Shown here in pieces: positions 43,583 through 52,580 of a stretch of 64,000 nucleotides of DNA. Each line of letters begins with the position of its first letter. The stretch's first letter is position 1. The notes beneath the pieces were generated by a model, which was not told the DNA's origin, searched no databases, and saw only the letters and a program-made list of their open reading frames with translations. The translations under genes and the position numbers were made by a program. The DNA is taken from positions 186,001 through 250,000 of the forward strand of contig NZ_JBBEWR010000002.1 of NCBI RefSeq assembly GCF_037646345.1, given 5' to 3'. The stretch is from Ascidiimonas aurantiaca. GTDB taxonomy: Bacteria > Bacteroidota > Bacteroidia > Flavobacteriales > Flavobacteriaceae.

Positions 43583-44953
43583 ATGCATCAGGTAGATATT
43601 GATCTGGTAGAGATGACACTAGATGTCATGAAGTATGCCATTAATCGAATTACGGACAGATCTCCGCAATTGGGGCAACCCAAAAAGGAAGAAGTGTTGA
43701 AACAATTGGTGGGAGAAACTATTACCAAAGAAGGTATTGGAGGGGAAAAAGCCTTTACACTTTTTAAAGATGTTTTGGTAAAGGCTACAGTACCTATTGA
43801 CCACCCCAGACATCTGGCTTTTGTTCCTGCTTCTCCCACACGGGCGGCAGTTATGTTTGATCTGGTAACTTCAGCATCCAGTATTCATGGTGCGTATTGG
43901 ATGGAAGGTGCCGGCGCCATTTTCTGCGAAAATGAAGCCATGAAATGGCTTGTATCCCTTACAGGGCTCCCCGCCGGCGCTTTTGGCGTTTTTACCAGCG
44001 GAGGTACTGCCGCCAATCTCTCGGCAATGGTTACCGCACGTGAAGCATGGCGAAAGAACAGAGAAAACCAGAACAAAAAAGGGTTGATCATGACCTCCAT
44101 CGGGGCCCATTCTTCCATAAAAGCGATGGCCAAAGTAATTGATGCCGATGTTATACTGGTAGATACCGAAGACCGACTCGAAGCTGCGTATTTGCAAAAA
44201 GCCATAGCTTCACTTTCGGCTTCACAGCGAAAACGTCTTTTTGCAGTAGTGGCAACCGGAGGTACCACCAATGCAGGTATTATAGATGATCTGGAAGGTA
44301 TCGCACAGATATGTGCTAAAGAAAAATTGTGGTTTCACGTAGATGCAGCTTATGGTGGTGGCGCTTTGGCCGCCCGTTCTGTAAGACATCTTTTTAAAGG
44401 GATAGAAGAGGCAGATAGTATTACGATAGACCCTCATAAATGGCTTTTTTCACCCTATGATTGTGGTGCCGTAATTTATAAAGAGCCGGAACTGGCCAAA
44501 GAGGCCCATTCTCAGGAGGGCTCCTACCTTGATATCTTTAAAGACGAAGGCGCACAAGGATTTAATCCCGCAGATTACCAGATACAACTAACGCGCAGAG
44601 TACGCGGACTCCCCCTGTGGTTTTCCCTGGCCATGCACGGAACCAGTAAATATGAGTGGGCAGTAGAGCGAGGCATTCATCTCGCTGCGGAAGCAGGTAA
44701 AATGATAGAGGTACAACCCCATCTGGAACTGGTAAGAGAACCAGGACTGTCATGCGTACTTTTTAGAAGAAAAGGATGGTCTCCTGAGGACTACAAAAAC
44801 TGGACTTATAAAAATCACAGAGAAGGATTCGCCCTTGTAACGCCTACCAAATGGAAAAAAGGAGATACGTATGAAACCGTTGCCCGTTTTTGCTTCATAA
44901 ATCCTGATACGACCGAAAATGATATTCAAATGATTCTGGAAACGATGGACTAA
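43583..44953 (+). CDS. PLP-dependent group II amino-acid decarboxylase
   Basis: The 456-residue protein is of the aromatic-L-amino-acid/glutamate decarboxylase type II family. Visible: TSGGTAANLSAMVTAREA (about 138-155), HVDAAYGGG (252-260) with the PLP-binding Asp, and the Schiff-base lysine in TIDPHKWLF (Lys286). The substrate (Tyr, Phe, Trp, Asp or others) cannot be named. The start at 43583 follows a short AT-rich gap with the PNPOx-like gene pointing away, so the two share a divergent upstream region. Confidence 0.88.
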   Translation: MHQVDIDLVEMTLDVMKYAINRITDRSPQLGQPKKEEVLKQLVGETITKEGIGGEKAFTLFKDVLVKATVPIDHPRHLAFVPASPTRAAVMFDLVTSASSIHGAYWMEGAGAIFCENEAMKWLVSLTGLPAGAFGVFTSGGTAANLSAMVTAREAWRKNRENQNKKGLIMTSIGAHSSIKAMAKVIDADVILVDTEDRLEAAYLQKAIASLSASQRKRLFAVVATGGTTNAGIIDDLEGIAQICAKEKLWFHVDAAYGGGALAARSVRHLFKGIEEADSITIDPHKWLFSPYDCGAVIYKEPELAKEAHSQEGSYLDIFKDEGAQGFNPADYQIQLTRRVRGLPLWFSLAMHGTSKYEWAVERGIHLAAEAGKMIEVQPHLELVREPGLSCVLFRRKGWSPEDYKNWTYKNHREGFALVTPTKWKKGDTYETVARFCFINPDTTENDIQMILETMD

Positions 44954-45063
44954 AGCAAATTTTTGAAAATGTTTCCGGTTTTCGGTACCAAAATGTATAT
45001 TTCACAGGCAGAACGAAACAGTAGGAAATAGTATTTATTTCAATAGAAGTAAAACAAGGCAAC

Positions 45064-45087
45064 AAGCGGGGATTTCCTCGCTTTTTT
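45064..45087 (+). terminator. Terminator of the decarboxylase gene
   Basis: AAGCGGGGA/TCCTCGCTT (one G-T pair) with a 2-nt loop and a T run. Confidence 0.6.
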
Positions 45088-45266
45088 GTGTTCTATGCTT
45101 TTATTTGGTTCGCTATAATTAACTTTACTTATAAAGAAAATACTTGCTATATACAGACAATATGATCTGCTATCTGTGAAAAGTAAGAATATTTGTAAAC
45201 CCTTTAATTTATCATTAAACAAACTTTTTATTATAAAAAAAGTAGGTTTTTACCATAAAACTTTGA

Positions 45267-45274
45267 TATATTTG
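45267..45274 (+). promoter_or_regulatory. Promoter -7 box of the first precursor gene
   Basis: TATATTTG, followed by AGGTA; the same TTTGAGGTA occurs in the promoter of the second precursor gene (45728-45735). Confidence 0.6.
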
Positions 45275-45301
45275 AGGTATATTAACAAATAAATTTAAGT
45301 A

Positions 45302-45523
45302 ATGAAAAAGAAAAATCTTAAGAATCTTCGATTAAGAAAAACAAACATTTCTAAATTGAACACAGGAACACTACAGGGAGGAAGAGGTCATAGCGATCAC
45401 CCATGTATTGCAGATACAGATTTAGGTAAGCCTTCTCTGCATTGCGGTACACTGGGATGTGAAAGTGCTGGTTGTATCACTCCTTTCTGGACAGATAGTG
45501 ATTGTGCAGTAATTCTTGGATAA
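45302..45523 (+). CDS. RiPP precursor peptide 1 (class I lanthipeptide-like leader)
   Basis: The 73-residue peptide has a basic leader of 27 residues beginning MKKKNLKNLRLRKTNISKLN and ending LQGG, matching the Bacteroidota GG leaders (class I lanthipeptide type, leader motif L..L.L.K..IS.LN). The core of 46 residues holds Cys35, Cys48, Cys53, Cys58 and Cys68. It is about 50-60% identical to the next precursor gene, with the 13-10-10 Cys spacing conserved and Cys53 extra. It has its own promoter and terminator. The mature product could be a bacteriocin-like or signalling peptide. No modification or export gene is near. Confidence 0.8.
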   Translation: MKKKNLKNLRLRKTNISKLNTGTLQGGRGHSDHPCIADTDLGKPSLHCGTLGCESAGCITPFWTDSDCAVILG

Positions 45524-45549
45524 CACAGAAGTTATGAAAACTTGGAAAA

Positions 45550-45571
45550 GCGGGCTATGCCCGCTTTTTTT
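45550..45571 (+). terminator. Terminator of precursor 1
   Basis: GCGGGC/GCCCGC with loop TAT, preceded by AAAA and followed by a T run. Confidence 0.8.
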
Positions 45572-45722
45572 ATTACATCAAGTGAAATTTTGTCAGAATA
45601 CATATAGGAATTTAAAACCAGGTACACCATTTTAGTAGTAAACATTCAAAAAAACATATATGAATAATAGAAAAGGTTATACTTATAGCAACATATTACA
45701 AGCGTTTATGATACCTGCTTTC

Positions 45723-45730
45723 TAATTTTG
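45723..45730 (+). promoter_or_regulatory. Promoter -7 box of the second precursor gene
   Basis: TAATTTTG, followed by AGGTA as in the first precursor promoter. Confidence 0.6.
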
Positions 45731-45754
45731 AGGTAGTAATTAAAAAAATAAGAT

Positions 45755-45982
45755 ATGATCAGAAAAAACCTTAAGAATTTGCAATTGAAAAGAACAAGTA
45801 TTTCAAAATTGAACACCAACACGGTACAGGGAGGGCGATATGCTCTCTTTTCTCAGCACCCCTGTATTAAGAACACAGATCAGGGTAAACCTTCTATGCA
45901 CTGTGGGACATTAAGTGGTGACAGTTTTGAATGCGTAACCGAATTTTGGACAGACAGTCATTGTGCAACGACTCTTGAATAA
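45755..45982 (+). CDS. RiPP precursor peptide 2 (paralogue of precursor 1)
   Basis: The 75-residue peptide begins MIRKNLKNLQLKRTSISKLN and has GG at 26-27. The core (48 residues) has Cys37, Cys50, Cys60 and Cys70, with the same spacings as in precursor 1. Conserved core pieces are HPCI, TD.GKPS, HCGTL, and C.T.FWTDS.CA. The core starts differ (RYALFSQ against RGHSD). Duplication with diversification at the ends of the core is suggested. Own terminator and promoter; no modifying enzyme within view. Confidence 0.8.
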   Translation: MIRKNLKNLQLKRTSISKLNTNTVQGGRYALFSQHPCIKNTDQGKPSMHCGTLSGDSFECVTEFWTDSHCATTLE

Positions 45983-46004
45983 AAATTCGCTTTGATTAAA
46001 ACAA

Positions 46005-46032
46005 TAAAAAAACGGGTATGGCCCGTTTTTTT
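46005..46032 (+). terminator. Terminator of precursor 2
   Basis: ACGGG/CCCGT stem with loop TATGG, with A and T runs around it. Confidence 0.7.
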
Positions 46033-46185
46033 ATTGTTTAAGAACTAAAGTAGGTATTTATTGAACTCTGGTTAGGTACGTATAGTTTTAATAGATAAGT
46101 TTAACAATATTTATAATACAGTTAGTTTTTTCTTACATAATTTTAAAATAATTAAAAAGGTTTACTAATTATTAACTCAAAAATC

Positions 46186-46395
46186 ATGAAAAAACTAAAA
46201 AAGGTTAAAGGAGGTACAGTTCTGAGTAAAGTAGAGCAGAGAACTGTTAAAGCAGGTATTGAAATTGTGGCACAGAACTGTCCCGGCCCGGGTGCAGCCC
46301 TATGTCCACGAGGATGCCATTGTGTTACCCCCCAGGGTACGTATTGCGTTTTTAGCAGTGGTCCTCGAGAGGGTCAGTTTTGTTTCGCTCTGTAA
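46186..46395 (+). CDS. Cys-rich small peptide, third precursor candidate
   Basis: The 69-residue peptide has a short basic leader (MKKLKKVKGGTVLSKVEQRTVKAG, given in two parts: MKKLKKVKGG and VLSKVEQRTVKAG) ending with a likely Ala-Gly processing site at residue 24, similar to Bacteroidota 'natural product precursor' leaders. The remaining 45 residues have six cysteines (32, 40, 44, 46, 54, 66) and are rich in Gly and Pro. It is not related in the core to precursors 1 and 2. Its neighbours are those two genes and a GH65 enzyme. Function inferred from arrangement only. Confidence 0.65.
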   Translation: MKKLKKVKGGTVLSKVEQRTVKAGIEIVAQNCPGPGAALCPRGCHCVTPQGTYCVFSSGPREGQFCFAL

Positions 46396-46408
46396 ACATT
46401 TAATTTTT

Positions 46409-46461
46409 AAAGTCTCTGTTGTACATATCTGAAAGTTATGATGCAGAGGCTTTGATTTTTT
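46409..46461 (+). terminator. Terminator-like hairpin after precursor 3
   Basis: AAAGTCTCTG pairs with CAGAGGCTTT (one G-T pair) across a long loop, followed by GATTTTTTG. Confidence 0.45.
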
Positions 46462-46520
46462 GTATTCATAATACAGTAGGGTATATTAAAAAACCAAACC
46501 AGATCTATATACCTTCCCAA

Positions 46521-48554
46521 TTACTCTATGATATATGTTTTTCTATCAGGGCCAATGCCTTTCAGGGTTAACGATTTCCAGTTTTTGGGCAGGATCGCAT
46601 TTTTTTGTTCAATACCTTTATCGGTTATATGAAGACCACCAAAACCGAAAAGGACTACCTGAAGCATACCACCGGCTCCCGTAGCAAAATAAGGGTTGTT
46701 GCTGGTCGCAGCTTCTGCCAGGGCTCCGAAAGGCGGACGTTTGTTAGGTTCGTATGAACGTTTAAATAAACGAAAAGCTTCATCGGCGTTCCCTAAACGA
46801 GCGTAAATAACCGCAAAGATGGATTGCCCCATCGCCGGGCCTTCAGGTGAAAGCTTAGGCTCATAATACGCAAGATCTTTTACAACGATCTCAGGATCGG
46901 TAACCACATCTAAAGGATAGGTGAGCAGGTTTACATCTGCCTGTTTTATAATATCACCTGTATAGGTTTTATGTTCTTTGGTGGTACCGTCAGGAAATCT
47001 GTGAATAACAATACCGTTTGCTACTTCCTCCCATTCTGCATCCCGAGTATGCCCGGTTTCTCTGGCCGCCAGAGTAGCATATTGCAATGCGGTAATCGCA
47101 GCTCCGTTGGTAAAGGCATTATCATCTACATTGGGAGCAAATTCGTTAGCCCCAACTACATTTTTAATAGAGTAACTACCGTCTTCATTCCGGGTTACCC
47201 GGCTTACCCAGTAATTTGCAATTTCTTTTAACATGGGGTATCCCCGCTCTTGTAGCCACTTTTTATCTTTTGTGACCCTGTAATAGTTCCAAAAGGCAAT
47301 GGCTACATCTGCCGTAATATGATGTTCAAATGTGCCTGTTAGTGCCCAGGCAGGCGTAGCTTCTTCTCCTGTATCGTCACTTTCCCACGGGAACATGGCT
47401 CCTTTGAACCCGAAGTTAATTGCTTTTTGACGTGCTTTCCCTAATCGGTCAGAACGATAGTTTACCAGAGATCTGGCAATATCCTGATTAAGCAGCAGCA
47501 GAGGAGGGTACATCCATAATTCAGTATCCCAGAAAATGTGTCCGTTATAGTTTTGGGATGATAATCCCATTGGAGCGATGCTTAGGTTTGAATCACCACG
47601 TGAAAACGCGTATAAGTGGTAAAGTGCCAGACGTACATCCTGTTGCGAGGTCAGGTCTCCTTCAATAATGATGTCTCCTTCCCATAGTTCCTCCCACAGA
47701 GCTTTGTGTCCTCCCAACAGATCTTTTACGGGTGACAGCAGATTAAAGATCACAAAACGCTCAGACTCGGTTTGCGGATCGTGAAAATCCTGAGAGGTAC
47801 ATTGTGCACCTGTCCATGCAAATTTGTAGGGTTGCCCGGCGTTTAATTTTTTTTCAAACATAAGCCCATGTTCGTATTCCGAAAGTTTTTGGTGCGTTAA
47901 TTCCGGACGTTGATGTTCTCTTGTCGAGTTAATATCGTGCCAGATAAACGTGGCCGAAGTGGCCACTGTATGGCGACCCAGCCTGCTATCGGCTACCGTT
48001 TGTAAAATAGGCATAGTGGTCTCCAGATCTTTAAGTATCCTGAAAGTGCTTAATGGGTTCCGGTATTCTTTTGGGGTACTGATCTTACCGGTCACCTCTA
48101 TCACAACATCTTTTTTGGGAACGATCTCAATGTCTATATATCCCGAATACGGGATATTTCGCAAAGCATACAGGGTGTAGGATATACTCGCTTTATCCTT
48201 AAAATCGAAGGAAGTAGTAAAGCCTGCTTCTTTCATGTTGAGCGTTTGTGACCAGTTGGACACGTTGGTCTCTGTAATACGCTCTCCGTCTATAGTTAAG
48301 TTAAGGTTCCCAAAGTTCATGCCCATAAGTATGCGACTTACGCCTAATGGCGATTCTTTGTCATATACATTGTTTAAAATTATAGATGCTGTTTCAAAAG
48401 GCCGGTCAGAGGGTAGGATCCCTATGCGTCCATTGGCAGCAACAATACCGGTATATTTAGTCACCTTACCGGAAGTGATAGTCCACCCTTCAGCATTTTC
48501 CTGTGCATGAACAGTCATAATACCGGCCCAAAAAAACAGGATTAATCTTTTCAT
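46521..48554 (-). CDS. Exported GH65-family glycoside hydrolase/phosphorylase
   Basis: The 677-residue protein has a signal peptide (to VHAQE) and a GH65 layout: an N-terminal beta domain, an (alpha/alpha)6 barrel with the family mark HIFWDTELWMYPPLLLL, and the catalytic Glu in VVGANEFAPNVDDNAFTN, which corresponds to the general acid of maltose and kojibiose phosphorylases. The length is short (bacterial phosphorylases are about 750). Relatives in Bacteroidota are alpha-glucosidases. It is exported, so it probably acts on an envelope or periplasmic glucoside. Confidence 0.85.
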   Translation of the reverse strand: MKRLILFFWAGIMTVHAQENAEGWTITSGKVTKYTGIVAANGRIGILPSDRPFETASIILNNVYDKESPLGVSRILMGMNFGNLNLTIDGERITETNVSNWSQTLNMKEAGFTTSFDFKDKASISYTLYALRNIPYSGYIDIEIVPKKDVVIEVTGKISTPKEYRNPLSTFRILKDLETTMPILQTVADSRLGRHTVATSATFIWHDINSTREHQRPELTHQKLSEYEHGLMFEKKLNAGQPYKFAWTGAQCTSQDFHDPQTESERFVIFNLLSPVKDLLGGHKALWEELWEGDIIIEGDLTSQQDVRLALYHLYAFSRGDSNLSIAPMGLSSQNYNGHIFWDTELWMYPPLLLLNQDIARSLVNYRSDRLGKARQKAINFGFKGAMFPWESDDTGEEATPAWALTGTFEHHITADVAIAFWNYYRVTKDKKWLQERGYPMLKEIANYWVSRVTRNEDGSYSIKNVVGANEFAPNVDDNAFTNGAAITALQYATLAARETGHTRDAEWEEVANGIVIHRFPDGTTKEHKTYTGDIIKQADVNLLTYPLDVVTDPEIVVKDLAYYEPKLSPEGPAMGQSIFAVIYARLGNADEAFRLFKRSYEPNKRPPFGALAEAATSNNPYFATGAGGMLQVVLFGFGGLHITDKGIEQKNAILPKNWKSLTLKGIGPDRKTYIIE

Positions 48555-48676
48555 AAATCAATTGATATTTATTGAGTTACAACTTCCTAAAATAGGAAAA
48601 CTAAATGTAATTATAGAATTTAACAGGTTGTTTATAATTATTTTGACCCTGCATTTTCCCTTTTCACTTATTGTGG

Positions 48677-48684
48677 TATTTTTG
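48677..48684 (+). promoter_or_regulatory. guaA promoter -7 box, almost no leader
   Basis: TATTTTTG ends only 3 nt before the ATG at 48688. A start of transcription 4-9 nt downstream of the box would give a leaderless or nearly leaderless mRNA. Confidence 0.5.
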
Positions 48685-48687
48685 CGC

Positions 48688-50217
48688 ATGCAAAACCATG
48701 TATTAATTTTAGACTTCGGTTCGCAATACACGCAGTTGATTGCACGAAGAGTGAGAGAGCTTAACATTTATTGTGAAATTCACCCTTATAATCACCTTCC
48801 AACAGATCTTTCCGGTTTTAAAGCCGTCATCCTATCCGGATCACCTTTTTCGGTGAGAAGTTCAGATGCCCCCCATCCTGATCTATCAGGAATAAAAGGT
48901 AAAAAACCTTTGTTAGGAGTATGTTATGGTGCTCAGTATTTGGCGCATTTTAACGAAGGAGAAGTAGCTCCTTCAGACAGCCGGGAGTATGGTAGAGCCC
49001 ATCTTACGGAAATAGAAGAAAATGACCCTTTTCTAAAAAATATTCCGGTGGGCAGCCAGGTATGGATGAGCCATAGCGATACCATTAAGCAACTTCCCGA
49101 AGGAGCCAGAAGACTGGCTAGTACAGGTGATGTAAAGAATGCAGCGTATAAATTTGAAGGAGAACCTACCTATGCGATTCAGTTCCATCCTGAAGTTTAT
49201 CACTCTACACATGGAATACAATTGCTTGAGAACTTTCTGGTAACTATTGCGGGTGTAAAACAAACCTGGACCCCTGACAATTTTGTAGATATGACTGTAA
49301 AAAGTCTCAAAGAACAGATAGGGAAAGAGAAGGTGGTTCTCGGTTTGTCCGGAGGTGTTGATTCTACAGTAGCTGCTGTATTACTTCATCGTGCTATAGG
49401 CGATCATTTACACTGTATCTTTGTAAATAACGGGTTGCTCAGAAAAAATGAATTTGAAAATGTCCTACTCCAATACAAAGGTATGGGCCTCAATGTAAAA
49501 GGAGTAGATGCTTCGGCACGCTTTTTGAAAGCTTTAAAGGGAATTAGTGATCCCGAGTTAAAGCGAAAAGCCATTGGAAAAGTATTTATTGAAGTTTTTG
49601 ACGATGAAGCGCATAAAATAGAAGATGCCGCCTGGTTAGGGCAGGGTACGATCTATCCGGATGTGATAGAATCTATATCAGTAAAAGGGCCTTCGGCAAC
49701 TATTAAATCACATCACAACGTAGGAGGATTGCCTGATTATATGAAACTCAAGATCGTAGAGCCATTGCGAATGCTTTTTAAAGATGAAGTACGAAGAGTG
49801 GGCGCTTCTATGGGAATAGATCCTGAACTTTTAGGAAGGCACCCTTTTCCCGGACCGGGACTGGCCATTCGTATATTGGGAGATATTACCGAAGAAAAAG
49901 TACAGATGTTACAGGAAGTAGATGCAATTTTCATAAACGGCCTTAAAAAGTCCAACCTGTATAACTCTGTATGGCAGGCCGGTGCTATTTTACTCCCCGT
50001 GCAATCGGTTGGAGTAATGGGAGATGAGCGCACTTATGAAAAATGCGTAGCTTTAAGAGCCGTAGAAAGTACAGATGGAATGACTGCCGATTGGGTACAT
50101 TTGCCTTATGATTTTTTACAAAAAACATCAAATGAAATAATAAACCGGGTTAAAGGCGTTAATAGAGTAGTGTATGATATCAGTTCCAAGCCACCGGCCA
50201 CTATAGAATGGGAATAA
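48688..50217 (+). CDS. guaA: GMP synthase (glutamine-hydrolysing)
   Basis: Converts XMP to GMP. The 509-residue protein starts with MQNHVLILDFGSQYTQLIAR; the upstream 42 codons are not part of the family. The amidotransferase Cys79 is in LLGVCYGAQ, with His/Glu in FHPEVYH (about 167). The ATP-pyrophosphatase loop LGLSGGVDSTVAA is at about 218-230, and the C-terminal part has FPGPGLAIRILGD. It is the first gene of a five-gene operon and has a nearly leaderless promoter. Confidence 0.96.
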   Translation: MQNHVLILDFGSQYTQLIARRVRELNIYCEIHPYNHLPTDLSGFKAVILSGSPFSVRSSDAPHPDLSGIKGKKPLLGVCYGAQYLAHFNEGEVAPSDSREYGRAHLTEIEENDPFLKNIPVGSQVWMSHSDTIKQLPEGARRLASTGDVKNAAYKFEGEPTYAIQFHPEVYHSTHGIQLLENFLVTIAGVKQTWTPDNFVDMTVKSLKEQIGKEKVVLGLSGGVDSTVAAVLLHRAIGDHLHCIFVNNGLLRKNEFENVLLQYKGMGLNVKGVDASARFLKALKGISDPELKRKAIGKVFIEVFDDEAHKIEDAAWLGQGTIYPDVIESISVKGPSATIKSHHNVGGLPDYMKLKIVEPLRMLFKDEVRRVGASMGIDPELLGRHPFPGPGLAIRILGDITEEKVQMLQEVDAIFINGLKKSNLYNSVWQAGAILLPVQSVGVMGDERTYEKCVALRAVESTDGMTADWVHLPYDFLQKTSNEIINRVKGVNRVVYDISSKPPATIEWE

Positions 50218-50229
50218 GTAATTAGGAGT

Positions 50230-52179
50230 ATGAGGAAATTTTTGATCGCTTTTTTTGTTGTTGTTTTTTCAGTTTCAGTGTCTTTTGCACAGCAATTTAA
50301 AACACATGCCGTAAAAGAAGGGGAAACCTTGGAAGAAATTGCCAGAGTATATAAGGTGTCTATTGCAGATATTACCAGGCTTAACCCCGAAATAAAAAAC
50401 GGGTTAAAGCCCAATACCATTCTGGTAATACCAGTTACATCAGTACAGGTAAAACAAACCCCTGATATAACTGTACGCGTTCCTGAAGTAACTTTTATAA
50501 AACACAGAGTGCGGCGTAAAGAAACACTCTATAGTTTATCTAAAGAGTATGATATCACAGTAGATGATATTAAAAAATACAATAAGGAACTTTACAGTAG
50601 AGAACTCAAAAAAGGAGAACGTATTCGTATTCCCCAATTTCCGCAACGCCGGGAACTTGCTGCTCAGGATACCATTCCCGAAGGCCTTATGTTATATAAA
50701 GTAAAACCAAAGGAAGGCAAATGGAGAGTTGCTTATACTCATGGTATTACCCTAAATGAGCTGGAGGAACTCAACCCCGATATGAGTGAATACCTTACCG
50801 AAGGGCAAATGCTTTATGTGCCTGAGAAAGTAGAAGAAAAAAAGGTAAGAGTAATAGACTCTCTTTACAACTATTATACAGTAAAACCCAAAGAGGGCTT
50901 TTACAGGCTTAAAGTAAAACTGGGACTTACCAGAGAAGAGCTGGAAGAACTTAATCCGGATATTAAAAATACAGGTTTGAAAGCTGGAATGGTACTCAAA
51001 ACCGGGAAAACAGTTCCAGATGCCTTTCTCGTTAACAATGGGTTATTAGTAGAAAAATTTTCATTGATAGACAGCCTTAATGTTTACAATACACCTCACA
51101 TCGCGATTATGTTGCCTTTTAAAGCCCAGCAGGCCTTAACCAGTTCTGATGAGGCACTTAAAGAAAGAATTACCAGTGACAGGCTTATGAGTTATTCCCT
51201 TGATTTTTATACAGGGGTGTTAATGGCTATAGATTCTATTAAGAAACTGGGACTCTCGGTAAACGTTCGTGTTTTTGATACCGAGGCTAACGACAAAGTA
51301 ACCCAAAGGCTTTTCTATAATGAATCTTTTGTAGGCGTAGATGCCGTAATTGGCCCTTTATTACCTAAAACTTTTAACGTAGCTTCCAGGGAATTATCTA
51401 AAATAAATATTCCCATATTTTCATTAGTAGGAAGTAAGAATTTTGAGCCTCAGCCCAATGTTTTTTTATCCTATCCCGATGATGAGGCCATGTATGTAAA
51501 AATGGCTTCCTTTCTAGATAGACATGCCAAAGAAGTAAATATGGTTATCATAGCTGATAAGAAAAATGAAGGGGTACGACAACGACTCACAACGCGTTTT
51601 CCCCAAGCTAAAATACTGGAACCGCATGAAGATAAGTTCATCCGCATAGATGATATCACCCCGTTACTGGCAACCGATGAAGAAAACTGGGTACTCGTAG
51701 AAACCGAAGAAGTCTCCTTAATAGCAAATATTACATCAGTACTTAACTCAACTCTAAGTGAAAAGTTTGCCATAAAAATGTTTACTACCAGGAAAAGTGA
51801 TGCTTTTGAGGATATTAATATTTCCAATAGCTATCTTTCAAACCTTAACTTTCACTTTCCTTCGGTTAATGGTATCATTACTTCCAATAATCGGTTTTCC
51901 AGATTGTATCAGGACCGATATGGAACGCTGCCCGGCAAATATGCCGTTCGCGGGTTTGACCTTACTTTTGATATTCTCTTAAAATTGGGGTATCAGAAAA
52001 ACCTTTTAGCCCTGGCACAAAGAATAGGTGAAACCGAGTATGTGGAGAATAAATTCAATTATGTAAAGAAATGGTCCGGGGTATATGCTAACAACTCAGT
52101 ATATATTCTTTACTATGAAGACCTTGAAGTAAAACAGGAACCCGACGTTCAATTATCTGACCTATCATCTGCCAAATGA
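50230..52179 (+). CDS. Exported LysM protein with ligand-binding-like domain
   Basis: The 649-residue protein has a signal peptide (to about 24), then LysM-type peptidoglycan-binding repeats: HAVKEGETLEEIARVY (about 26-70), HRVRRKETLYSLSKEY (about 92-140), and two looser ones near 156-200 and 222-265. The remaining part (about 290-640) looks like a type 1 periplasmic-binding fold (HIAIMLPFKAQQ, VDAVIGPLLPKTFN), as in LpoA/YraM-like proteins. It probably assists cell-wall synthesis in the periplasm. It starts 12 nt after guaA and overlaps osmC. Confidence 0.88.
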   Translation: MRKFLIAFFVVVFSVSVSFAQQFKTHAVKEGETLEEIARVYKVSIADITRLNPEIKNGLKPNTILVIPVTSVQVKQTPDITVRVPEVTFIKHRVRRKETLYSLSKEYDITVDDIKKYNKELYSRELKKGERIRIPQFPQRRELAAQDTIPEGLMLYKVKPKEGKWRVAYTHGITLNELEELNPDMSEYLTEGQMLYVPEKVEEKKVRVIDSLYNYYTVKPKEGFYRLKVKLGLTREELEELNPDIKNTGLKAGMVLKTGKTVPDAFLVNNGLLVEKFSLIDSLNVYNTPHIAIMLPFKAQQALTSSDEALKERITSDRLMSYSLDFYTGVLMAIDSIKKLGLSVNVRVFDTEANDKVTQRLFYNESFVGVDAVIGPLLPKTFNVASRELSKINIPIFSLVGSKNFEPQPNVFLSYPDDEAMYVKMASFLDRHAKEVNMVIIADKKNEGVRQRLTTRFPQAKILEPHEDKFIRIDDITPLLATDEENWVLVETEEVSLIANITSVLNSTLSEKFAIKMFTTRKSDAFEDINISNSYLSNLNFHFPSVNGIITSNNRFSRLYQDRYGTLPGKYAVRGFDLTFDILLKLGYQKNLLALAQRIGETEYVENKFNYVKKWSGVYANNSVYILYYEDLEVKQEPDVQLSDLSSAK

Positions 52180-52580
52180 CTTCTACAGTAACTTATGCCG
52201 GAGATTTGCGTACCGTATGCGTACACCTTAAATCAGGAAATGAATTTATTACTGATGCTCCCACCGACAACAACGGTAAAGGAGCGGCCTTTTCACCCAC
52301 CGATACAGTTGCTACGGGCCTGGCAAGTTGTATGCTTACCGTTATGGGAATAAAAGCCAGAGAACTGGAAATAGACCTTACCGGAGCTTCTGCAACAGTC
52401 ACCAAAGTTATGGCATCTAATCCCAGAAGAATAGCTGCTATAAAGGTAGTTTTTAATATTAATAATCATCCTGATATTAAAACCCGAAAAATACTGGAGC
52501 ATACCGCAAATACCTGTCCGGTGCATTACAGCTTACACCCGGATATTCAAAAAGAGGTGATTTTTAACTGGAACACGTGA
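52176..52580 (+). CDS. OsmC family peroxiredoxin-like protein
   Basis: The 134-residue protein has the OsmC/Ohr arrangement: first redox Cys in GLASCMLTVMGIKA (about 46-60) and second in TANTCPVHYSLHP (about 113-125). Members reduce organic hydroperoxides. It overlaps the LysM gene (ATGA) and the DUF922 gene (GTGA), so it is translated together with them. Cytoplasmic. Confidence 0.9.
   Translation: MTSTVTYAGDLRTVCVHLKSGNEFITDAPTDNNGKGAAFSPTDTVATGLASCMLTVMGIKARELEIDLTGASATVTKVMASNPRRIAAIKVVFNINNHPDIKTRKILEHTANTCPVHYSLHPDIQKEVIFNWNT

Larger units (their letters stand above)
44954..45301. other. Gene-free stretch between the decarboxylase and RiPP precursors
   Basis: Holds the decarboxylase terminator, AT-rich sequence and the promoter of the first peptide gene. 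No protein gene is seen. Confidence 0.55.
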
